Translations under genes and position numbers: made by a program
Part shown: piece by piece, positions 11,688-16,695 of the stretch
How positions within the stretch are numbered: position 1 is the first letter of the stretch
Layout: each line of letters starts with the position of its first letter
Notes under the pieces: model-generated
What the model was told of the DNA's origin: nothing
The model's input: only the letters and a program-made list of their open reading frames with translations
Databases searched by the model: none
Source of the DNA: CAYLJO01 sp964383905
Lineage (GTDB): Bacteria; Acidobacteriota; Blastocatellia; Pyrinomonadales; Pyrinomonadaceae
Assembly: GCA_964383905.1 (NCBI GenBank)
Contig: CAYLJO010000140.1
Coordinates: 1-16,695 of the forward strand
Length of the DNA stretch: 16,695 nt
Direction: 5' to 3'

Positions 11688-13055
11688 CTACCCTTCGCTT
11701 CCGGCCGCGACGGGCGCTTTCGTTGCCGCCACGGGGGGGGCGGAAGCGGCGACCGCCGGCTTCCCCTTCGGCAAATCGACGAGCCGGATGTTGCGGCGCT
11801 GCGACTTCAGATTGAAGTCGCGTGAGCGCCAGTTGATCGTAGACAGCACGCCGGCCGTCACGAACAGCCCGCCCCAGCCGAAGATCACCATGATGATTTT
11901 CCCCGCCCACGTGAGATGCAGGCCGGGCGATAAAGAGCTGACCGTCTGCCATCCGTGCCAACCGTTGAGTGCTTGCAGGACAAAGATCGCAAACCCCGAC
12001 AACACGATATTTATCAGCGTCGCGGGGATCAGCCATTTCCAGCCCAGATCCATCAATTGATCGTAGCGGTAGCGCGGCAGTGTCCAGCGTAACCAGAAAT
12101 AGGTATAAAGCAATAGCGCCATCTTGAGCACGAAAATGATGATGCTGATGATAACGTATAGATTGTGATAGCCGTTGGCCTCCGTCAACCGGTACACGAA
12201 CGGGAAGTACCATCCCCCGAGAAAAAGCGTGGTGGCGATTGCCGCAATCACCACCATCGCCGCGTATTCCGCCATGAAGAAGAGCGACCAGCGCATTCCG
12301 GAGTATTCCGTGTGAAAGCCCGCGACGAGCTCCGATTCAGCTTCGGGCAGGTCAAAAGGCGCGCGGTTGTTCTCGGCAATGCCGCTGATCAAGAGCGCCA
12401 GAAAGCCCATCGGCTGGTAGAGGATAAACCAGGAATGATCTACTATCTGCGCGTTAACGATGCCCGACAGGCTGAGCGTGCGCGCGAACATCAACGCGCC
12501 GACGATCGCCAGCCCCATCGAAACTTCGTACGAGACCATCTGCGCGCTCGACCGCAGCGCGCCCATTAAAGAGTATTTTGAGTTGGACGACCACCCGGCC
12601 AGGATCAGCGCCAGGACGCCGACGCTCGAGACCGAGAGGACGAATAGCAACCCGATATTGATGTCGGTGATGACGCCCCAATCCGGCGCGAACGGGATCA
12701 CCGCCAACACTATGAACGCCGCCCCCACGGAAATGTACGGCGCGAACATGAAGAGGTAACGGTCGGCCTGATCGGGCGTGAAATCTTCTTTGGTCAGAAG
12801 CTTAATGGCGTCCGCGATCGGCTGCAGGAGCCCCCACGGCCCAACCCGCATCGGCCCGAGGCGGGCCTGCATAAAGGCCGAAATCTTACGCTCGGCGTAT
12901 GTCGCATACAGTGCCCACAGGGCGACCAGGGTGACCACCGCGCCGATCTGTATGAACGGCCAGACGACGTAGTTAACCGTGTCACCGCTGAACACTTTCA
13001 GCAGCAGGCTATCGATGAAATTGGGCGGCGCAAAAAGCGCCAGTGTTTCCGGCAT
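11688..13055 (-). CDS. nuoH: NADH-quinone oxidoreductase subunit H (ND1-like)
   Basis: Membrane subunit that forms much of the quinone-binding chamber at the foot of the peripheral arm. Length is 455 aa, against about 325-350 in most bacteria. Conserved loops are present: AERKISAFMQARLGP (54-68) with VGPWGLLQPIADAIKLLTKED, and AENNRAPFDLPEAESE (227-242) with FHTEYSGMRW. The core ends near 365. The added C-terminus contains one further hydrophobic segment (about 385-403) and an Ala/Pro-rich tail of about 30 residues, so the tail may reach outside the known core fold. The ATG is 3 nt past the stop codon of the AllA-like gene, suggesting translational coupling, since no separate strong ribosome-binding site is visible. 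It stops with TAG. Confidence 0.97.
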   Translation of the reverse strand: MPETLALFAPPNFIDSLLLKVFSGDTVNYVVWPFIQIGAVVTLVALWALYATYAERKISAFMQARLGPMRVGPWGLLQPIADAIKLLTKEDFTPDQADRYLFMFAPYISVGAAFIVLAVIPFAPDWGVITDINIGLLFVLSVSSVGVLALILAGWSSNSKYSLMGALRSSAQMVSYEVSMGLAIVGALMFARTLSLSGIVNAQIVDHSWFILYQPMGFLALLISGIAENNRAPFDLPEAESELVAGFHTEYSGMRWSLFFMAEYAAMVVIAAIATTLFLGGWYFPFVYRLTEANGYHNLYVIISIIIFVLKMALLLYTYFWLRWTLPRYRYDQLMDLGWKWLIPATLINIVLSGFAIFVLQALNGWHGWQTVSSLSPGLHLTWAGKIIMVIFGWGGLFVTAGVLSTINWRSRDFNLKSQRRNIRLVDLPKGKPAVAASAPPVAATKAPVAAGSEG

Positions 13056-13058
13056 CGC

Positions 13059-13514
13059 TTACAGCTCAATCTCAAAGATTTTGTGGTGCGTCAGTTTCAA
13101 ATCGGCCAGCTCATAATCGTCGTCGAGCGTCCCCATGCGGTCAACGACCAAATAGGACGACCACTCGCCAATGGGGAACGGCGGCGTGTGCCACGTCCCC
13201 TTGTGATAAGCATAGGGCAACCGCCCGTTGACGAGGAAGGCGGCGATTCTATCAATGTTCGGCACGTCACCGGGAGGTGCGACGGCGATCACCGATTGGG
13301 ACGAAACGAGTGGCGAAAATACCTGCATCGTGCGCTTGTGCCGCGCCATAAACTCAAAGCGGAAAGGCCGCCGCTCGGCGGTCGTGCCGGTTAGGCTCGG
13401 CGGCTTGTCCATCCCCAGATCGATCTCCACCGACCCGCGGCTATCAATCAACACGCCGTAGGGCGCGAAACTCTCGCGTGTCATCGGCTCTACTTTCAAT
13501 CGAACAATTTCCAT
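13059..13514 (-). CDS. Ureidoglycolate lyase (AllA) family cupin protein
   Basis: Predicted 151-aa protein of the AllA/ureidoglycolate lyase fold (bicupin-like). It matches recall of E. coli AllA in order and spacing: an N-terminal LKVEPMTRESFAPYG, a middle RTMQVFSPL, then AAFLVNGRLPYAYHKGTWH with the YHxxxWH motif (Tyr103, His104, His109), and VVDRMG. In characterised members the enzyme splits ureidoglycolate into glyoxylate and urea. No other purine or allantoin gene is nearby, so that reaction is not established here and I give no gene symbol. I chose the ATG at 13512-13514 over a TTG three codons earlier because it aligns with the family start. It lies between nuoD and nuoH where nuoE, nuoF and nuoG often sit, and its TAA is 3 nt before the nuoH ATG. 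It is probably co-translated with nuoH. Confidence 0.85.
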   Translation of the reverse strand: MEIVRLKVEPMTRESFAPYGVLIDSRGSVEIDLGMDKPPSLTGTTAERRPFRFEFMARHKRTMQVFSPLVSSQSVIAVAPPGDVPNIDRIAAFLVNGRLPYAYHKGTWHTPPFPIGEWSSYLVVDRMGTLDDDYELADLKLTHHKIFEIEL

Positions 13515-13521
13515 GGTTCTC

Positions 13522-13612
13522 AATAATCAGCAGTCAGTAATCAGCAGTCAGCAGTCAGTTAAAAGCACAAAAGCTGTTCTACTGATTACTGACTATTGAT
13601 CACTGATTACTA
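13522..13612. repeat. Heptamer inverted-repeat element between nuoD and the AllA-like gene
   Basis: The left arm is a run of 7-nt units from 13522 (AATAATC, AGCAGTC, AGTAATC, AGCAGTC, AGCAGTC). The right arm (13581-13612) repeats the reverse-complement theme (ACTGATT, ACTGACT, ATTGATC, ACTGATT). The arms can pair over about 30 bp with mostly transition mismatches around an A-rich loop. Bases 13548-13590 are identical to 15031-15073. The right end contains the TAG stop of nuoD. Confidence 0.88.
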
Positions 13613-14743
13613 CCTATCAATCTCCCCGAGCACGATGTCGAGCGTGCCGATGATCGCGACGACGTCCGCCACCAGATGGCCGATGCACATCTGCCGCAGG
13701 GCCTGCAGATTGATCAGGCACGGCGGGCGCACGCGCACGCGCCAGGGGCTGGCCGTGCCGTCGGCGACCAGGTAACAGCCGATCTCGCCCTTCGGCCCTT
13801 CGATCGAGTGATAATAATCGCCCGCCGGCGGCTTGATGATCTTCGGCACTTTCGCATTCACCGGCCCGCCCGGCAGCTTATCGATCGCCTGCTGCACGAT
13901 GCGCCGCGACTGTCTCATCTCTTCCAACCGGACGAGGTAGCGGTCATAGGTGTCGCCGTTCTCGCCGACCGGGATCTCGAAGTCCATGTCTGCATAAGCC
14001 GCATACGGGCGCGACTTGCGTACGTCCCACGCCACACCCGACCCGCGCAGCGCCGGCCCCGACAGCCCGATGGCGATCGCGTCTTCCGCCGAAATCACAC
14101 CGATGCCGACCGTGCGCCCCAGCCAGATGCGGTTCTCCGAGAGCACCGTTTCGTACTCTTCCAGGCGCTTCGGGAAATTATTAATGAAGCGGCGCACGTC
14201 CGTCTCGAAGTCGTCGTAAGCGTCATTGGGCATCCCGCCGATGCGCCACGCATGACAGGTCAGGCGCGCGCCGAACTGGCGCTCGAAAATTTTCAAGATC
14301 TCCTCGCGCTCGCGCAGGGCCCAGAGCAGAACGGTGACGGCCCCGATGTCGAGGGCGTGTGTGGCGAGCCAGAGCAGGTGTGAAGAGATGCGGTTAAGCT
14401 CCGTTAAAATGGTGCGGATGTAATGGGCGCGCGGCGGGACGTCGAGGCCCATCATCTGCTCGACGGTCTCGACCCAGACGAGGCCGTTGGAGACCGCCGC
14501 GATGTAATCGAGCCGGTCCCAGTAGGGCGCGATCATCGGATACTGGCGGTTTTCCGCGATCTTCTCCATACCGCGGTGCAGGAACCCGATATCGCAATCA
14601 AGGTCGATCACGGTCTCGCCATCGAGTCGTAAGATCACGCGCAGCACGCCGTGCGTCGAAGGGTGCTGCGGCCCCATGTTGAGCACCATTTCTGGGCTAT
14701 CAAGCAGCGTCTCTCTGGTTGTCGCTATTTCTACCTGATGCAT
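13610..14743 (-). CDS. nuoD: NADH-quinone oxidoreductase subunit D (49-kDa subunit)
   Basis: Peripheral-arm subunit that lines the quinone pocket and descends from [NiFe]-hydrogenase large subunits, 377 aa. It is a stand-alone NuoD, not the NuoCD fusion of E. coli. GPQHPSTHGVLR spans 24-35 with His31, and Tyr80 lies in WDRLDY. Their spacing of 49 residues equals that of the quinone-binding His38 and Tyr87 of Thermus Nqo4. Further conserved blocks are RIGGMPNDAY, SGPALRGSGVAWDVR, EGPKGEIGCYLV and the terminal GTLDIVLGEIDR, so the protein is complete. The ATG at 14741-14743 lies 6 nt after the stop of the 87-aa gene, with GAGAG about 10 nt upstream. The TAG stop falls at the edge of a heptamer repeat. 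Confidence 0.98.
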   Translation of the reverse strand: MHQVEIATTRETLLDSPEMVLNMGPQHPSTHGVLRVILRLDGETVIDLDCDIGFLHRGMEKIAENRQYPMIAPYWDRLDYIAAVSNGLVWVETVEQMMGLDVPPRAHYIRTILTELNRISSHLLWLATHALDIGAVTVLLWALREREEILKIFERQFGARLTCHAWRIGGMPNDAYDDFETDVRRFINNFPKRLEEYETVLSENRIWLGRTVGIGVISAEDAIAIGLSGPALRGSGVAWDVRKSRPYAAYADMDFEIPVGENGDTYDRYLVRLEEMRQSRRIVQQAIDKLPGGPVNAKVPKIIKPPAGDYYHSIEGPKGEIGCYLVADGTASPWRVRVRPPCLINLQALRQMCIGHLVADVVAIIGTLDIVLGEIDR

Positions 14744-14749
14744 CTTCGG

Positions 14750-15013
14750 TTAACTCTCGGCGCGGGCCCCCGCCCGGGCGGGTAGGAAGCAGCCCGTGAC
14801 ACTCGTTGAATCAAGCACCAGACCTACCTCGCCGGCTTCGCCGCTGGCCCGCCGGGCCAGCAGCTTGTGCATGATGGCCTGCGCCGCGCTCGCCTTGTTC
14901 CAAACGTTGCGCGGGGCCATCGTTTCGGTCAGCACAAACCCGGCCGCTTCGGCCGCCTCACGCGTATCGAATACTTTCGCCTGGTAATGCGCCGCCAGTT
15001 CTTTTGGGGTCAT
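14750..15013 (-). CDS. Small uncharacterised protein between nuoC and nuoD (87 aa)
   Basis: I do not recognise this protein. It is predicted to be soluble, with no membrane segment, signal or metal motif. Residues 1-55 look like charged amphipathic helices (PKELAAHYQAKVF, REAAEAAGFVL, AAQAIMHKLLARRA); the C-terminal 20 residues are Ala/Gly/Arg-rich and may be disordered. A lone Cys lies near the end. It is flanked by a repeat on its 5' side that abuts its ATG, without a Shine-Dalgarno, and by nuoD only 6 nt away. The tight spacing, same strand and protein-like composition support a real gene. It is not an extension of NuoC or NuoD, because both of those have normal ends. It may be a lineage-specific assembly or accessory factor, but nothing in the sequence proves this. 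Confidence 0.62.
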   Translation of the reverse strand: MTPKELAAHYQAKVFDTREAAEAAGFVLTETMAPRNVWNKASAAQAIMHKLLARRASGEAGEVGLVLDSTSVTGCFLPARAGARAES

Positions 15014-15073
15014 AAATCAGTAGTCAGTAATCAGCAGTCAGTTAAAAGCACAAAAGCTGTTCTACTGATTACT
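15014..15073. repeat. Heptamer repeat between nuoC and the 87-aa gene
   Basis: Units of 7 nt (AATCAGT, AGTCAGT, AATCAGC, AGTCAGT) lead into an A-rich loop, then CTGATTACT (15065-15073), a perfect 9-bp reverse complement of AGTAATCAG at 15026-15034. Bases 15031-15073 are identical to 13548-13590. The element supplies the TAA stop of nuoC (15069-15071) and ends at the base next to the following ATG. Confidence 0.88.
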
Positions 15074-16247
15074 TGTCTTTCGGCATCACTTCCTTGCCGG
15101 CGCGGAAGATCTCGCGCACGCGGCGTTCGGCGGGCGTCGTTAAGATTTCCAGGCCATAGCCGCGCCGCTGCTCCAACTGCTCCTGCTGCACCTGTGTGAA
15201 CTCCGGCAGGTGCTTCGCCGTCCAGTTATTCTCCATGAACTCCAGGGGGTAATCCTTCCTGAGCGGGTGCCCTTCCCAGTCGGGCGGCAGCAAAATGCGG
15301 CGCAGGTCGGGGTGGTTGCGAAACGGGATGCCAAACAGGTCGAAGACCTCGCGCTCCATCCAGTTCGCGGCGGGCCACACGCTCGTGACGCTTTCAACAC
15401 CCTCCCTTTCATTCACCGCAACTTTCAAGCGGACACGCTCGTTCGCCTTGATCGAGTAAAGATTATAGACCATTTCAAACGGCGCTTCGACACGGTCCGG
15501 AAAATGCACGCACGTCACATCACTTAGGTAGTTAAATGGAGTCTCATCATCGCGCCGCAAAATTTCGCAAACTTCGACGATGCGAGGGGGCTCAATGCGT
15601 ATCGACAGTTGCTTGATAAATTCGGATGCCTCGATCACGGCGCCTTTGACGCGCGCCCGCAACTTTTTCACCAGCGGGTGATTTGCGGCGTCCGCCGGCT
15701 TCGGCCCCTCCTCCTTCTTTTTGACGGGCGCTTTGGGCGCACCTCCCGCCGCACCCGGTGGCGCCGCAGGCGCAGGCTTACCGCCAGCAGCCTGCTTGGC
15801 AGCGGCAGCCCGCGCTTTTGCCTCCGCAATTTTGGCAGCCTTTTCCGCGTCCGCTTGCGACGGATTTTTTGTCGGGTCACCAACTTTTGGCGACTTGCCG
15901 CCGGGAGGCTGCCCGCCCGGGGCGGCGGCAGGCACACCCTCCTGCGCGTCGTCGGCAGGAGGCCTTGCCGCGCTTGTGGAGGATGAAGCGGGCACGGTCG
16001 TGCCGCTCGTCGAGCTACCCGAAGGGGCTTTGCCCGTCAACGCGGCCTGCCTTTCAGATGTCGGAGGTGATTGGGCTGGGCTTTCAGGTGGCAGGGGCGG
16101 TTCGCCCGCATCCTTACTTTCGAATCCGGGGCTCGCACCCTTATCGTCCCCCCGCGCGCCCTGTCGAGTGCGCGGCTTATCGGGCTGTTCAGGCGCTCCC
16201 GGCCCGGTCGCCGAGGGTCTATCCGGTGGCTTGTTGTTTTCTGCCAT
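15069..16247 (-). CDS. nuoC: NADH-quinone oxidoreductase subunit C with a long disordered N-terminus
   Basis: Complex I 30-kDa subunit, which packs against NuoD in the peripheral arm. The protein has 392 aa from the chosen ATG, about twice the normal size. The NuoC core occupies roughly 188-340, with the signature EREVFDLFGIPF, HPDLRRILLP and DWEGHPLRKDYPL near 298-334. Residues 1-185 are low complexity: Pro/Ser/Gly/Thr-rich, then an Ala/Lys-rich segment (KAAKIAEAKARAAAAKQAA) and a Pro/Ala/Lys linker, with no recognisable domain. I chose the ATG at 16245-16247 (MAENNKPPDRPS) over a GTG 20 codons upstream that would add an odd Cys/Pro leader overlapping the foldable 5' region. It is the first nuo gene here; nuoA and nuoB are not upstream. 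The stop codon TAA lies in the following repeat. Confidence 0.93.
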   Translation of the reverse strand: MAENNKPPDRPSATGPGAPEQPDKPRTRQGARGDDKGASPGFESKDAGEPPLPPESPAQSPPTSERQAALTGKAPSGSSTSGTTVPASSSTSAARPPADDAQEGVPAAAPGGQPPGGKSPKVGDPTKNPSQADAEKAAKIAEAKARAAAAKQAAGGKPAPAAPPGAAGGAPKAPVKKKEEGPKPADAANHPLVKKLRARVKGAVIEASEFIKQLSIRIEPPRIVEVCEILRRDDETPFNYLSDVTCVHFPDRVEAPFEMVYNLYSIKANERVRLKVAVNEREGVESVTSVWPAANWMEREVFDLFGIPFRNHPDLRRILLPPDWEGHPLRKDYPLEFMENNWTAKHLPEFTQVQQEQLEQRRGYGLEILTTPAERRVREIFRAGKEVMPKDK

Positions 16248-16353
16248 CTCGCGTGTTAATACACCTGACTGAAATTGCGCTGTGGCCGGAGGGCCCGGCA
16301 GGCACACGAAGTTCCGCTACAGGTGTTAAGGCTAAATACAATAAAAGGACGGC
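16248..16353 (-). promoter_or_regulatory. Foldable 5' leader of nuoC
   Basis: If transcription starts from the promoter proposed at 16360-16389, the leader would be about 105 nt. ACACCTG at 16326-16320 (minus strand) can pair with CAGGTGT at 16267-16261. Inside this, TGTG plus GCCGG pair with CCGGC plus CACA around a 5-nt loop (16281-16306), with a 3-nt bulge. This is a stem-in-stem fold, but I recognise no riboswitch or leader family. Confidence 0.35.
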
Positions 16354-16359
16354 CATCTG

Positions 16360-16389
16360 TTTGTAGCACGCGATTTACGCCATTGTCAA
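16360..16389 (-). promoter_or_regulatory. Candidate sigma70-type promoter for the nuo cluster
   Basis: On the minus strand a perfect TTGACA (16389-16384) is followed after 18 nt by TACAAA (16365-16360). The -35 is consensus, the -10 is weak. It faces nuoC and lies about 113 nt upstream of its ATG, in the only large gap before the cluster. No other convincing promoter was seen there. Confidence 0.4.
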
Positions 16390-16447
16390 TCATGATGCGC
16401 CCAAAATCACAAGCTCTTATGCGAGTCTCCGAATGGCCGGTAGTGTC

Positions 16448-16463
16448 CTAATTTCAAAATTAG
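16448..16463. promoter_or_regulatory. Perfect interrupted palindrome upstream of the nuo promoter; possible operator
   Basis: CTAATTT and AAATTAG are exact reverse complements separated by CA. The site lies about 60 bp upstream of the proposed -35 box. Dimeric regulators often bind such dyads, but no regulator can be named and an AT-rich dyad of this size can arise by chance. Confidence 0.25.
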
Positions 16464-16566
16464 AGACTGAAAAAGCCTTCACCTCACTATTGACACCGCA
16501 CCCTGCGCGCTCATGTCTTTCCTCTCGTCTTCTCACGATCTTTTCTCAAGCAGTCTTATTCAGGAA

Positions 16567-16695
16567 CGGTAAAAACGGGCGCCGAGACGGATTAGGCCGC
16601 TAGTAGCGGTAAAAGTTGGTGATAGTCGTAAACTACCGCCAATGGCGGTCTAACTGCATAAAAGGCTGACAATTACCGCCACGAGCGGTCCAATA
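16567..16695. repeat. About 40-bp periodic array of CGGT-centred hairpins, cut by the window end
   Basis: CGGT recurs at 16567, 16607, 16646 and 16686, spacing 40, 39 and 40 nt, each followed by an A-rich tail (AAAA, AAAA, CTAA, CCAA). The last three units are inverted repeats: CCGCTAGTAGCGG (16597-16609), ACCGCCAATGGCGGT (16635-16649) and ACCGCCACGAGCGGT (16675-16689). Sequence between units is not conserved. Repeats are too short and degenerate for a CRISPR array. Confidence 0.7.

Larger units (their letters stand above)
16390..16695. other. Intergenic region upstream of nuoC with no supported gene
   Basis: With the leader and promoter, about 448 nt after the nuoC start hold no gene I can support on either strand. 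Open frames are short and lack protein-like composition. Contents are a perfect interrupted palindrome CTAATTTCAAAATTAG at 16448-16463, a pyrimidine-rich stretch near 16505-16555 and a periodic hairpin array from about 16567 to the window end. No tRNA or rRNA was seen. Confidence 0.6.

Noticed and set aside
13676..14383. Plus-strand 235-codon open frame opposite nuoD
   Set aside because: Antisense shadow of a conserved gene, with no domain and no ribosome-binding site.
15721..16272. Plus-strand 183-codon frame opposite the nuoC N-terminal extension
   Set aside because: Its low-complexity Gly/Ala/Pro content mirrors the disordered NuoC segment. The NuoC frame continues into an unmistakable conserved domain, so the minus strand is the real one.
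16248..16307. Upstream GTG start adding 20 residues to NuoC
   Set aside because: The added residues are unlike any NuoC N-terminus, the codons overlap a foldable leader, and an ATG with a typical MAE start follows.
16490..16495. Plus-strand TTGACA as a second promoter
   Set aside because: No -10-like hexamer is found 16-18 nt downstream and no plus-strand gene follows within the window.
16567..16695. CRISPR array
   Set aside because: The repeated part is only about 15 nt and degenerate, and there are no identical repeats of 25-40 nt separated by uniform spacers.

Overview
The window is about 60% GC by eye. It is dominated by a minus-strand respiratory complex I (NADH:quinone oxidoreductase, nuo) cluster. 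Read in transcription order from right to left, the genes are nuoC, an 87-aa unknown gene, nuoD, an AllA-family (ureidoglycolate lyase-like) gene, nuoH, nuoI, nuoJ, nuoK, nuoL, nuoM and nuoN. A Tat-type berberine-bridge-like flavoprotein and a family 2/21 membrane glycosyltransferase follow on the same strand. At the far left is the 3' end of a plus-strand gene that looks like a HEAT-repeat protein. The gene style, the Ala/Pro-rich subunit extensions and the many short period-7 intergenic repeats suggest an Acidobacteriota genome of the Blastocatellia type. That is inference from recall and was not tested by any search.

The nuo proteins are full length with their key residues intact: paired Cys clusters in NuoI, the quinone-site His and Tyr in NuoD, and the TM5 Glu and TM7 Lys in NuoL, NuoM and NuoN. 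The cluster is incomplete. nuoA and nuoB are not upstream of nuoC, and nuoE, nuoF and nuoG are missing from their usual place between nuoD and nuoH, where the AllA-like gene sits instead, only 3 nt from nuoH. The NADH-input module must be encoded elsewhere or be absent. The genes present encode most of the membrane arm (H, J, K, L, M, N) plus the connecting subunits C, D and I.

The non-coding DNA is unusual. At least six intergenic spacers inside the operon carry short inverted or tandem repeats built on 7-nt units. Two spacers share a 43-nt identical segment. In two places the repeat supplies the stop codon of the upstream gene, and in two places it runs straight into the next ATG with no Shine-Dalgarno sequence. 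A perfect 30-bp palindrome overlaps the apparent start of the glycosyltransferase. The right-hand 448 bases hold no gene. They contain a candidate sigma70-like nuo promoter, a foldable nuoC leader, a small palindrome, and a roughly 40-bp periodic array of CGGT-centred hairpins that runs off the window edge.
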